From contig CAJUSK010000012.1 of the NCBI GenBank assembly GCA_910589075.1, positions 1-64,000 of the forward strand: a stretch of 64,000 nucleotides of DNA. Direction: 5' to 3'. The DNA is from an uncultured Lachnospiraceae bacterium (GTDB taxonomy: Bacteria > Bacillota > Clostridia > Lachnospirales > Lachnospiraceae). The notes under the pieces were generated by a model. It did not search any database. It was not told the DNA's origin and saw only the letters and a list, made by a program, of their open reading frames with translations. Of the stretch, positions 8,557 to 16,999 are shown in pieces. The position numbers and the translations under genes were made by a program. Position 1 is the first letter of the stretch, and each line of letters starts with the position of its first letter.

Positions 8557-8772
8557 ACTCTGCCCATCTGCCTCTCTTTTCTGCCACTCTGCTTAATATT
8601 TCCATCGCCTGTTTTGCTTTTCTTTCATACGCTTTTCATCTTTATGGCTCATCTTGCTTTTATGGTTCTGTCATTTCGTTTTACAATCCTGATTCCCGAT
8701 TTCCCCGTTTTTTACAGCCCCATTCTTCTGCCATCTCTGCCAGCCCAATTTGGTTTTCTATGCATCCTTGTT

Positions 8773-9200
8773 TGTCCGCATCCCAGCTTTTACGCGTCTT
8801 TGCCTGTCTGCATTTCAACTTCTACGCGCCCTTGTTTGCATTCAGTTTTTATTCGTCTTTGCCTGTCCGCATCCCAGCTTTTACGTGTCTCTGCCTGCCC
8901 GCATCCCAGCTTTTATGCGTCTTTGCCTGTCTGCATTTCAACTTCTACGCGCCCTTGTTTGCATTCAGTTTTTATTCGTCTTTACCTGTCCGCATCCCAG
9001 CTTTTACGTGTCTCTGCCTGCCCGCATTCCAGCTTTTACACGTCTCTGCCTGTCCGCATCCCAGCTTTTACGCATCTTCACTTGTCCGCATCCCGGTTTT
9101 TATGCATCTTTACCTGTCTACATTCCGGCTTTTACACATCTTTACCTGTCCGCATTCCAGCTTTTACACGCCTTTGCCTGTCTGCGCTCCGACCTGTTCT
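8773..9200. repeat. 32-bp tandem repeat array with higher-order structure
   Basis: Thirteen units plus a partial fourteenth. Most are 32 bp (consensus TGTCCGCATCCCAGCTTTTA then CGCGTCTTTGCC); two (8837-8863 and 8960-8986) are shortened to 27 bp. The order variant, 32-bp B, 27-bp C, A recurs (units 8805-8895 and 8928-9018), showing a past block duplication. There are no spacers between units. The array fills the gap between ligA and the pseudouridine synthase gene and enters the latter's last codons. Long plus-strand open frames across it are translated repeats, not genes. Confidence 0.92.
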
Positions 9201-9951
9201 CTTGCCCTGCTTCTGCCGGAGCTGACGCTTCCGGCTCCTTCACACATTCTGAATCCCTGTACAACCGATCGAGTTCTTCCCCCTCCAGGCGCCGGTACTC
9301 TCCCGGTTTCAATCCGCTCAGGGTGATATGCATGACCCGGATGCGTTTCAGATGGACCACATCCATAGACAATGCCCGGCACATTCTCCGTATCTGGCGG
9401 TTCAGTCCCTGGGTCAGTGTAATATGAAATGTATGGGTCCCCTTTTTTTCTGTCCGACAGGGCCGGGTTTTCACATGCAGCTCCGGCAAATAAACGCCTG
9501 CTGCCATTTTTTCCAGAAAATCCTGTGTGACCGGCAGTCGGGTCCGCACCACATATTCTTTCTCATGTCCATTGGAACCTTTCATCATACGCTGGATCAG
9601 ATCACCGTCATTGCTTAAAAGCAACAGACCCTCTGAATCCTTATCCAGCCTGCCGGCATAAGTAACACGCTCAGAATACCCGATTTCCTCCGTTACCATA
9701 CGCTCCGCAAACCGGTCTTTTTCCGTACAGGTCACGCCTGCCGGCTTATAATAGGCCAGCACTGTCCGTCTGTCTTTGCCCGCAACCGGTTTGTCGTCCA
9801 CCATAACACGGTCATCCGGCCCTACCCGCATTCCCACATCGGCCATAGCGCCGTTTACCCTGACACGTCCCGAAGCGATGAGTTTATCTCCATCCCTCCT
9901 GGAACAGATTCCGCACTGCGCCAGATATTTATTCAACCGTATTTCTTCCAT
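9142..9951 (-). CDS. rluF: 23S rRNA pseudouridine synthase, RluF/RluB type
   Basis: About 269 residues. An N-terminal S4 RNA-binding domain (RLNKYLAQCGICSRRDGDKL) is followed by the RsuA/RluB/RluF catalytic domain. The catalytic Asp lies in GRLDKDSEGLLLLSNDGDL; YYKPAGVTCTEKD and QGLNRQIRRM are further family motifs. HEKEYVV and the final LSGLKPGEYRRLEGEEL resemble E. coli RluF (U2604) more than RluB. The ATG at 9951 is preceded by GGAGAG; an upstream in-frame ATG at 10002 lacks a site. The last roughly 25 residues, after EELDRLYRDSE, are not family sequence and end inside the 32-bp repeat array, so the tail is repeat-derived. Confidence 0.9.
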   Translation of the reverse strand: MEEIRLNKYLAQCGICSRRDGDKLIASGRVRVNGAMADVGMRVGPDDRVMVDDKPVAGKDRRTVLAYYKPAGVTCTEKDRFAERMVTEEIGYSERVTYAGRLDKDSEGLLLLSNDGDLIQRMMKGSNGHEKEYVVRTRLPVTQDFLEKMAAGVYLPELHVKTRPCRTEKKGTHTFHITLTQGLNRQIRRMCRALSMDVVHLKRIRVMHITLSGLKPGEYRRLEGEELDRLYRDSECVKEPEASAPAEAGQENRSERRQAKACKSWNADR

Positions 9952-10045
9952 CGGTTTTCTCTCCTGCTTTTTCCTGCCCTGGAAGCATCCCATCCCCCGC
10001 AAGATAACCCGTTCCCCTGCAAGGGCAATGCTTTCCTTCTATCAT

Positions 10046-10123
10046 AACAATAGAATCCACGCTTCGCGAGTCTTCTATTGTCATGAACAATAGATTGCAG
10101 GCTTCGCCAGCAAACCTATTGTC
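10046..10123. repeat. Two adjacent copies of a small palindromic element
   Basis: Copy 1 pairs ACAATAGA (10047-10054) with TCTATTGT (10074-10081) around an inner CGC-TTC-GCG hairpin. Copy 2 pairs ACAATAG (10087-10093) with CTATTGT (10116-10122) around GGC-TTC-GCC with an additional TTGC/GCAA stem. The two are separated by the shared word CATGAA. Copy 1 recurs at 45822-45858 with no mismatch over about 37 bases. This is a REP- or MITE-like family. Confidence 0.8.
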
Positions 10124-10125
10124 AT

Positions 10126-10157
10126 GAACAAAAGAGATTCCCGTAATCAAGAATCTC
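10126..10157 (-). terminator. Terminator of the GH32-amylosucrase operon
   Basis: On the minus strand, GAGATTC, a 10-base loop and GAATCTC are followed by TTTTGTT. It lies 13 bases after the amylosucrase-type stop codon. Confidence 0.7.
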
Positions 10158-10169
10158 TCCTGTTTGTCT

Positions 10170-12050
10170 TTAGTCTTTTTTCGCCGTTTTCTGTTTTGTT
10201 TTCTCTTCCTGGCTTTTCTTTACCAGCCAAAACGCACCATATCCCGGCATTTTCACGCCTCTGGCTTCCATTTCCTCACCGGTGATCAGATCTGTATAAA
10301 TGCCATCATCCTCATTGATCCAGGCGATTTTTTCATGTTCACTGAAATTGAACAACGCCACCAGTTTTTCCTCTCCTCTGCGGCGAACCAGTCCCAACAC
10401 ACAGTCATCCCATGTATCAATGGTCCATACATCCGCATCAGAATGAAATACCGGCAGGCTCTTGCGAATCTGTTCCAGCTTCCCGATCCCAGTGAAAAGC
10501 CGCTCCTGCACGCTTCCCGCTTCCGTCCGCTTTGCAGCCAGCTCCCAGGGAAATTTCCCTCTGTGCAGATATCTGGAATCCTGCTGTTTATCCGGATCCT
10601 CATGATAGGAATAATCATTCTCCTGGCCGATTTCATCTCCGCTGTAAATCACCGGAATTCCCGACTGGGTAAACATATAGGCATGCAGCATCAGATCCAG
10701 GCGGACAGCCTCCTCCAGCGCCGCCTCGTCCCTTTCATAAGCTGCTTTTTCAATGCCGCATAAGGAAGCTGTCGTTCCGCACAGTCTGGCATCTCCCGAT
10801 ACCGGATCGGAATTATACAGCTCTCCTCTGGCAAAAGAGTCCGGATACTGCCCGGTCAGAAAATCATTTAAAAATTTCTTATGGCTCACTTCACCGATGC
10901 CAAACTGCATGAGCCAGCGGTAATCCAGCCCCCAGCCTATATCATCGTGACAACGCAGATAATTCAGAAATACATATTCCCGTGGCAGTCCGTTCACAAT
11001 GTCCATCTGCAGCCGCAGCAGGCGGATATCTCTCGTGGCAACTGTATTCCATGTACTTGCCATCGTGGTTACATTATAAAGCATATGGCATTCCGGCTTT
11101 TCCACGGTTCCGAAATAAGGCGCTACCTTTTCCGGCTCCATAACCACCTCGCCCAGCAACAGCACGCCCGGACATACAATTTCACCGATTATACGCATCA
11201 TACGTACAATGGTATGCACCTGCGGCAGATTCCGGCAGGACGTATGCAGCTCCTTCCATATATAGGGAACTGCATCCAGACGGATAATATCAATTCCCCG
11301 ATTGGCAAGATACAGGAAATTGTACATCATCTCATTGAATACTCTGGGATTTCTGTAATTCAGATCCCATTGATACGGATAAAATGTAGTCATCACATGA
11401 TACCCGATATCCCCATGCCAGGTGAAATTTCCCGGCGCCGTGGTGGGAAATACCTGGGGTACTGTCTTTTCATACTCTGCCGGTATCTCTCCGTTATCAA
11501 AGAAAAAATACCGGCTCATATATTCTCCGTCACCCGCTTTGGCCTTCCGGGCCCATTCATGGTCTTCTGACGTATGGTTCATCACAAAATCCATACAGAG
11601 ATTCAGTCCCTTTTTATGACAGGCCTCTGCCAGTCGGTCCAGATCCTCCATGGTTCCCAGATGCTCCTGTACCTTCCTGAAATCGGAAACCGCATATCCG
11701 CCGTCCGAACGCCCTTTGGGCGTATCCAGGAAAGGCATCAGATGAATATAATTCACATTACACTGCATGAGATACTCCAGATTTTCCTGGACACCCTTTA
11801 TATTTCCCGCAAAATTGTCTATGTACAGCATCATGCCAAGCATATCGTTCCTGCGAAACCAACCCGGCTCCTGTTCCCTGGCCTGATCACTTTTTTTCAG
11901 TTGCCCGCTTCTCTTTGTATAATATTCGTACAGTTCCGTGCACAATTCCGCAAACATATCCGAGTTGTCATACAGTTCCATATAGAGCCAACGCAGCTCG
12001 TCGTGATGCCTGGAAAGCCGTGCCTGAAACACTTCATCCGCTTTTGCCAT
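10170..12050 (-). CDS. Amylosucrase-type glycoside hydrolase, GH13 subfamily 4
   Basis: About 626 residues of a GH13 alpha-amylase-fold enzyme whose N-terminal helical domain and (beta/alpha)8 barrel match amylosucrase: DGGYAVSDFR, MDFVMNHTSEDHEW, WDLNYRNPRV. Nucleophile Asp259 is in IIRLDAVPYI, acid/base Glu301 in LLLGEVVMEP (42 apart, as in Neisseria amylosucrase), and the third Asp in LRCHDDIGW. The family takes the glucosyl unit of sucrose to build alpha-glucan, or simply hydrolyses sucrose; which applies cannot be read here. The ATG at 12050 is chosen after AAGGGTGGG; a GTG at 12062 is possible. It is the last gene of the GH32 operon, 21 bp after its partner. Confidence 0.88.
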   Translation of the reverse strand: MAKADEVFQARLSRHHDELRWLYMELYDNSDMFAELCTELYEYYTKRSGQLKKSDQAREQEPGWFRRNDMLGMMLYIDNFAGNIKGVQENLEYLMQCNVNYIHLMPFLDTPKGRSDGGYAVSDFRKVQEHLGTMEDLDRLAEACHKKGLNLCMDFVMNHTSEDHEWARKAKAGDGEYMSRYFFFDNGEIPAEYEKTVPQVFPTTAPGNFTWHGDIGYHVMTTFYPYQWDLNYRNPRVFNEMMYNFLYLANRGIDIIRLDAVPYIWKELHTSCRNLPQVHTIVRMMRIIGEIVCPGVLLLGEVVMEPEKVAPYFGTVEKPECHMLYNVTTMASTWNTVATRDIRLLRLQMDIVNGLPREYVFLNYLRCHDDIGWGLDYRWLMQFGIGEVSHKKFLNDFLTGQYPDSFARGELYNSDPVSGDARLCGTTASLCGIEKAAYERDEAALEEAVRLDLMLHAYMFTQSGIPVIYSGDEIGQENDYSYHEDPDKQQDSRYLHRGKFPWELAAKRTEAGSVQERLFTGIGKLEQIRKSLPVFHSDADVWTIDTWDDCVLGLVRRRGEEKLVALFNFSEHEKIAWINEDDGIYTDLITGEEMEARGVKMPGYGAFWLVKKSQEEKTKQKTAKKD

Positions 12051-12071
12051 CCTTATACCCACCCTTTCCTT

Positions 12072-13394
12072 TTAAGATTCCAGTGTATACATCCGATACC
12101 CAGCCTCAATATCGGTCTGTATTCTATTGTCCAGACCATATACCACATTGCTGAGTACATATTCCCCATCGTTGATAAAAATCTCAATCAAATGATGATC
12201 CACATAAATATCCAGATGGTACCCTTCTTTGATCTCCGGTGTCATAAACTGCAGGCGATAGTCCGTATGCCTGCCGAATACATTGCTTCTGTCCGTACAG
12301 ATATGGCAGCCCCGGCGGAAAATCCAGTAGCCTCCGATTCCAATAGACTCTCCGTCTCCGATATCCACACTGATCTTATAGCCTGCCCTGTCAGCCTCCG
12401 ATACATAGAGGATCTGTTTTGTATACATCTTTTCAATGTTGGGATGCACCCGGAAATAAACATGCCCCTTCCGCAGTTCCACGACCCTGGGAATGCAGAA
12501 CATCCCTGACCAGGCTCCGTCCACCGGCTGTGGCATACGCATCCATGCAACCATGGTTCTGCGCCCCTCTTCGTCCAGTGTGGTCTGGGCCGCATAGAGA
12601 TCCAAACCGTAATCCACGAACTGATAGGTATTCGGAATCTGCATGGTGCAGGTTGTCTCCTCAAATTCCACCGGCATACAGATGGTCTGGGCCGTATCTT
12701 TTTTCCCGTCCTTCATAATTTCCATGGGAGAAAGCAGCAGCACACCGCCGCCCTCTGTCTCAAAATAGTCCGGACATTCCCACATCCATCCAAACCCGTT
12801 TTTCCCTGATACGGCATTGACAAACTTCCAGTCCGTCAGATCCGTACTCCTGTAAAACAGCAGTTTTCCCAGGCCATCTCCGTCTGTGCTGCCCAGAACC
12901 ATATACCAGGCATCCGAGCCCCGCCACACTTTCGGATCTCTCGTATGTGTCCGGTCCCCAGGCCCATTTTCTTCCATACAGGGGATGATCACGGATTTAT
13001 TATGAAAGTTGTCGAAACGCATCCCGTCTCTGGAGGTGATCAGCATCTGGGATGACAGAAATTGTTCATTCCGGCAAAGGTGAATATTGTCCGGGTCCGG
13101 CTGATGATAATGAACGCCTGTATAATACAGATACAGGCGGCCTCTGTATTCCAGTGCGCTGCCCGAAAAACATCCGTTCTGATCCTCATACTTCGTCGGA
13201 AACAGAGCAATCTCCTGATGTTCCCAGTTCACCAGATCCTTGCTCACCGCGTGCCCCCAATGCATGGTCCCCCACTGGGGCGCCCATGGAAAATACTGAT
13301 AAAACAGATGGTACTTTCCCCTGTAATAAATAAAGCCATTGGGATCATTGATCCAGTTACCCGGCGACTTTAAATGAATTTTATCCTTTTGCAT
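12072..13394 (-). CDS. GH32 beta-fructofuranosidase (sucrose/fructan hydrolase)
   Basis: About 440 residues. The three GH32 active-site blocks are present: WINDPNG with nucleophile Asp17, RDPKVW for transition-state stabilisation, and ECPDYFE with the acid/base Glu. A five-bladed propeller is followed by a shortened beta-sandwich ending in YHLDIYVDHHLIEIFIND. It releases fructose from sucrose or short fructans. The neighbouring transporter is an ABC system rather than a PTS, so the substrate is probably the free sugar, not sucrose-6-phosphate. There is no signal peptide, so it is cytoplasmic. The ATG at 13394 follows AGGGTGGGTG. The gene has its own consensus promoter. Confidence 0.93.
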   Translation of the reverse strand: MQKDKIHLKSPGNWINDPNGFIYYRGKYHLFYQYFPWAPQWGTMHWGHAVSKDLVNWEHQEIALFPTKYEDQNGCFSGSALEYRGRLYLYYTGVHYHQPDPDNIHLCRNEQFLSSQMLITSRDGMRFDNFHNKSVIIPCMEENGPGDRTHTRDPKVWRGSDAWYMVLGSTDGDGLGKLLFYRSTDLTDWKFVNAVSGKNGFGWMWECPDYFETEGGGVLLLSPMEIMKDGKKDTAQTICMPVEFEETTCTMQIPNTYQFVDYGLDLYAAQTTLDEEGRRTMVAWMRMPQPVDGAWSGMFCIPRVVELRKGHVYFRVHPNIEKMYTKQILYVSEADRAGYKISVDIGDGESIGIGGYWIFRRGCHICTDRSNVFGRHTDYRLQFMTPEIKEGYHLDIYVDHHLIEIFINDGEYVLSNVVYGLDNRIQTDIEAGYRMYTLES

Positions 13395-13428
13395 AATCAC
13401 CCACCCTTTATATACATTTACAAGTTTT

Positions 13429-13464
13429 ATTATACAGAGAGAGGGTATTGTGTCAATACCCCCT
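13429..13464 (-). promoter_or_regulatory. Consensus sigma-A promoter with palindrome over the -35
   Basis: Minus strand: TTGACA (13451-13456), a 16-base spacer and TATAAT (13429-13434), 29 bp before the GH32 start region. An inverted repeat GGGTATTG/CAATACCC (with flanking GAG/CTC) covers the -35 box, an arrangement expected for a repressor operator. It differs from the AACCGGTT-type LacI sites at 16771-16933. Confidence 0.75.
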
Positions 13465-13497
13465 CTTCTAAAAAAAACCTATATATCTGCATCAAAT

Positions 13498-14358
13498 TTA
13501 TTTTACTGCGCCGGCTACCACGCCGCCGATAATCTGCTTCTGTAATACAACGTACAGAACCAGAATCGGAATCACACATAACAGCAGTCCCGCCATAATT
13601 GTTCCATAGTCCGCGGAATAGGTACCATAAAAACTGTAGGTGGACAGCGGAAGGGTCAGCAGTTCCTTCTTGCTCAGAACCAGTGACGGCAACAGGAAAT
13701 CATTCCAGAATGCCAGAGAGTTCAGGATTACCATGGTAGAGATAATCGGTTTCAGCAGCGGGAACACAATCAGGAAAAAGGTCTGGGAATGGGAACAGCC
13801 GTCAATACAGCTCGCCTCCTCCAGCGCAATGGGGATATTTCCCTTGATAAAACCATGAAACATAAACACCGACATGGCCATGGAAAATCCCGTATGCATA
13901 AAGATCAGCGTCAGCCTGTGCTCCAGTACATGCAGCGTACCGCCATAAATACTCACAAGGGGAATCATGATTGCCTGGAATGGGATAATCATAGACGCCA
14001 CCATCAGCGCAAAGGTGATGTCGGAAATTTTATTTTTATTGCGGACAATATAATATGCCAGCATTGCCGCCAGAAGAGTCACCAATATGGTGGCGCTCAC
14101 TGTGACAAGCAACGAATTTTTGAAGGCGTTCAGGAAGTCCATCTGCACAAATGCCTTTACGAAATTGTCAAAGGACAGTCCCTTGATCGTAAACAGCCAG
14201 GAAAAGGGATCTTTGATAATATCTCTTTTCTGCTTGAGTGAATTGATCACCACCATCAGGAACGGGAACATATATCCCAGGAAAATCACTACCAGTACGG
14301 CGATTGCCAGCGCATTCGCCATTTTTCGTTTACTGCCGCCAACTGTCGTCTGCTTCAT
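13498..14358 (-). CDS. Sugar ABC transporter permease (MalG family)
   Basis: About 286 residues with six predicted membrane segments. The EAA loop that docks the ATPase reads EEASCIDGCSHSQTFFLIVFPLLKP, as in CUT1 carbohydrate permeases. The ATG at 14358 shares its A with the stop of the preceding permease (TAATG) and follows GGAGGTGG, indicating translational coupling. With its partner permease and the lipoprotein it forms the importer serving the sucrose/fructan enzymes downstream. No ATPase gene is nearby; CUT1 systems often share a distant MsmK-type ATPase, which is presumed here. Confidence 0.93.
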   Translation of the reverse strand: MKQTTVGGSKRKMANALAIAVLVVIFLGYMFPFLMVVINSLKQKRDIIKDPFSWLFTIKGLSFDNFVKAFVQMDFLNAFKNSLLVTVSATILVTLLAAMLAYYIVRNKNKISDITFALMVASMIIPFQAIMIPLVSIYGGTLHVLEHRLTLIFMHTGFSMAMSVFMFHGFIKGNIPIALEEASCIDGCSHSQTFFLIVFPLLKPIISTMVILNSLAFWNDFLLPSLVLSKKELLTLPLSTYSFYGTYSADYGTIMAGLLLCVIPILVLYVVLQKQIIGGVVAGAVK

Positions 14359-15230
14359 TATGCTTCCACCTCCTGTTTCTTGGTAAAGTATACCTGAAGG
14401 CCGCTGATACATGCCACTACAATAAAGAGGACGAATGCCTCAGCCTGCCCCAGCCCAAACTGCCTGGATGTAAAGGCCTTCTCATACACATGCATTGCCG
14501 CCATCTCCGTTGTTCCATAAGGTCCTCCTGCCGTCAGGGACAGGTTCACATCATACACCATAAAAGCGCGGGACAGGGTCAGGAACAGGCAGATGGTAAT
14601 CGAGGACATCATAAGCGGCATCACGATATTGGTCATCCGCTTCCACCCGGAAGCCCCGTCAATGCTGGCCGCCTCCATAACATCTTCACTCAGGCCCATG
14701 AAACCGGCCACATATATCAGAATCATATAACCCGAAAGCTGCCATACAGTTACCAGTACCAGCGCTGCAAACGCCTTGCCCGGCGTGGAGAGCCAGGAAA
14801 TACCAAACAGACTCCAGCCCGTGGATTCGCCCACACTCACAAAGGCTCTGGAAAACACAAACTGCCATATGTAACCCAGAACAATACCGCCGATCAGGTT
14901 GGGGGTAAAAAAGCCTGCGCGGAAGAAATTCTGTCCTTTGATGCCCCTTGTCAGAAGATATGCGATGGCAAAGGCCATGACATTCACAAGTACCACAACG
15001 ACAACTACATATTCAAAGGTCAGAATCAGGGATGACCAGAACTGGGAATCCCGGATAACGCCGCCAAAGTTTCTAAGTCCGATAAAATTTTTCGTGCTTG
15101 CCACACCATCCCAGTCTGTCAGCGTCAGATAAACACCGTAAACAAACGGGATCATTACCACCGCAAAGAAACAGAACATGCCCGGTAATCCAAACATGCA
15201 GAAATCTTTTGCATTGTTTTTTGATTTCAT
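14358..15230 (-). CDS. Sugar ABC transporter permease (MalF family)
   Basis: A 290-residue membrane protein with an N-terminal segment (FCMFGLPGMFCFFAVVMIPF) and five further spans. The EAA motif appears as EAASIDGASGWKRMTNIVMPLM. It pairs with the MalG-like permease whose start overlaps its stop by one base. Located 47 bp after the solute-binding protein gene in the same operon. Typical CUT1 transporters import oligosaccharides; the GH32 and GH13_4 neighbours suggest sucrose or fructo-oligosaccharides. Confidence 0.93.
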   Translation of the reverse strand: MKSKNNAKDFCMFGLPGMFCFFAVVMIPFVYGVYLTLTDWDGVASTKNFIGLRNFGGVIRDSQFWSSLILTFEYVVVVVVLVNVMAFAIAYLLTRGIKGQNFFRAGFFTPNLIGGIVLGYIWQFVFSRAFVSVGESTGWSLFGISWLSTPGKAFAALVLVTVWQLSGYMILIYVAGFMGLSEDVMEAASIDGASGWKRMTNIVMPLMMSSITICLFLTLSRAFMVYDVNLSLTAGGPYGTTEMAAMHVYEKAFTSRQFGLGQAEAFVLFIVVACISGLQVYFTKKQEVEA

Positions 15231-15277
15231 ATTGATCTTTCACTCCTCTCTGCTCTGATGCAGGCACAGATTTCCCA

Positions 15278-16654
15278 TCAGTTCTGCTGCGCCCAATACT
15301 CCTCAATAGACTGAATCAGTTCCGTCCTGTCGCTTCTCCCGGCCAGATACTTCTGCATCGCCGCTCCCAGCACCGCCCAGTGGTCATTGGGAACAATCAC
15401 CGAAGAGTTAAATGCCTGGTCCGAGTGGACTTTTTCATAAATATCCGCACTGAGAGGATCCATCGGCTCATAGGGATTATTCGCAAACGGAGGGATCACG
15501 TTACACGTCTTCACCAGCATCTGCTGACCGATTTCGCTGAACACGATCCAGTTCAGGAATTCTTTTGCCGCCGCCTGCTGCTTTTCATCCGCCACAATCC
15601 GATCCAGCATCACCTGTTTGGACGGAGATGCCTGTATTTTCAGATTCGCAAAATCTGTCTCATCGTTGTTCATAAAATAGGGAAGGAATCCATAATCATC
15701 ATCCGTCTCCGCACCTGCTTCCGCCAGGTTCGGCCATGCCCAGTTCCCGTTGAACCAGAAGGCCGTCTTGCCGTCCGCCAGGTCAATCGCCATTTCGTCA
15801 TAGTCCGCACCCAGGGGATCTCCCTGTGCCACATTGTATGTCCTCAATACATCAAACATATTCAGGAAATCGTTCAGCCTGTCATACCCTGCCAGATCCA
15901 GTGTACCGGCCTTGATATTCTCCACGGTCTCCTGTGCGCCCGGGGTGGTGCCGTCATACAATTCATATATGTACTGCAGGTGATGGGCCCCCAGTGACCA
16001 GTCTTCTTTTGCCACAGAAACGGGCCGTTCCATACCGGCTGCCTTGAGTTCTTCCAGAAGAGCCACAAAACTGTCCTGTGTCCTGACAGACGCAGGGTCA
16101 AACGATCTGCCCAATGTCTCTTCAATCACAGCCCGATTATAAATAATGCCTCTGCCTTCGATACAGAGCGGGAAGCAATAGACCCTGCCGTTCACCTCGG
16201 TCAGGTATCCTTCTGCCTCTGCCACCCAGGGTTCGTCTGACAAATCTGCAGCCTTTTCCTCCGCAAGAGCAATCACATCTGTCGTGTCCAGAATCGCCAG
16301 CGTAGGGGGATTTCCCGAATTATACAGACTGACCACTTTCGTATACGGGGAATCGCCGTCTGTCACAGGCATGACCTCCACATGGACACCTGATTTCTCC
16401 TCATAGGCCGCACTCATTTTTTCCAACGCCACCTGGATTTCGGCTTTCGAATTCAAAAGGGTGATACTGGTTCCGCTCAGAGAACTGTCATACTGAAAGG
16501 AATCCACAGACGTATCAATGGGAACCTCTTCCACCACTTCGTTGGGATCATCCGGATCACTCGCAAAACCGAATGTACACCCGGTCAGTGAAGTTGTCAG
16601 AAGCGCCGCCGTCAGCGCCGACACAATGACCTTTCCCGAAATCTTCCTTTTCAT
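15278..16654 (-). CDS. Sugar ABC transporter solute-binding lipoprotein
   Basis: About 458 residues. A lipoprotein signal peptide (MKRKISGKVIVSALTAALL) ends in the lipobox LTGC, so the mature protein is tethered to the outside of the membrane. The remainder is an extracellular solute-binding family 1 fold (GRVYCFPLCIEGRGIIYN, TAFWFNGNWAW). It is the first gene of the ABC operon and captures the sugar for the two permeases. The ATG at 16654 is preceded by GGAGGAGG; an in-frame upstream ATG would add an implausible 17 residues before the signal peptide. Transcription starts just downstream of LacI-type operators. Confidence 0.92.
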   Translation of the reverse strand: MKRKISGKVIVSALTAALLTTSLTGCTFGFASDPDDPNEVVEEVPIDTSVDSFQYDSSLSGTSITLLNSKAEIQVALEKMSAAYEEKSGVHVEVMPVTDGDSPYTKVVSLYNSGNPPTLAILDTTDVIALAEEKAADLSDEPWVAEAEGYLTEVNGRVYCFPLCIEGRGIIYNRAVIEETLGRSFDPASVRTQDSFVALLEELKAAGMERPVSVAKEDWSLGAHHLQYIYELYDGTTPGAQETVENIKAGTLDLAGYDRLNDFLNMFDVLRTYNVAQGDPLGADYDEMAIDLADGKTAFWFNGNWAWPNLAEAGAETDDDYGFLPYFMNNDETDFANLKIQASPSKQVMLDRIVADEKQQAAAKEFLNWIVFSEIGQQMLVKTCNVIPPFANNPYEPMDPLSADIYEKVHSDQAFNSSVIVPNDHWAVLGAAMQKYLAGRSDRTELIQSIEEYWAQQN

Positions 16655-16770
16655 GCAATTTTCCTCCTCCTTTTTGCATATTGCACAGTTTCCCGCCGCC
16701 GGCAAAACGGATCATCTGGCAGCAAAATCTTACCCATACAGACGATAAACCAGGTGAATACGCCTGTATG

Positions 16771-16835
16771 GGTAACCAGTTAAGTAACCGATTACTTTTC
16801 GTGATTATAGTAGCATATTGCCTTTATCGCGTCAA
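16771..16835 (-). promoter_or_regulatory. ABC operon promoter and LacI operator
   Basis: Minus strand: TTGACG (16830-16835), a 17-base spacer and TACTAT (16807-16812). Immediately downstream lies AAGTAACCGATTACTT (16782-16797, a near palindrome), next to a second half-site GGTAACCAGTTA (16771-16782). The position over the start of transcription fits repression by the divergent LacI protein. Confidence 0.65.
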
Positions 16836-16898
16836 CACCCGAAATAAATTTTATGAAAACCTCCCAAATTACAATCTTTCCCTCTGTATACTTTTTAC

Positions 16899-16933
16899 AA
16901 AACCGGTTACTTTCAGTTCACATAACCGGTTAT
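16899..16933 (+). promoter_or_regulatory. LacI-type operators upstream of lacI
   Basis: AAAACCGGTTACTTT (16899-16913) and the perfect 12-bp palindrome ATAACCGGTTAT (16922-16933), about 67 bp before the regulator's ATG. The shared AACCGGTT core with the sites at 16771-16797 suggests autoregulation and joint control of the divergent ABC operon. Confidence 0.65.
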
Positions 16934-16999
16934 TGATTGAAATACCCCCTTTTTTCTGCTATACTGAAACTCATCAATATTTGTTTATCAGAGGGTCGT

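Noticed and set aside
8505..9427. Large plus-strand genes over the 32-bp repeats
   Set aside because: They are open only because of the repeat composition, run antisense to ligA and the pseudouridine synthase gene, and encode low-complexity Ser/Leu/Cys-rich repeats with no ribosome site.
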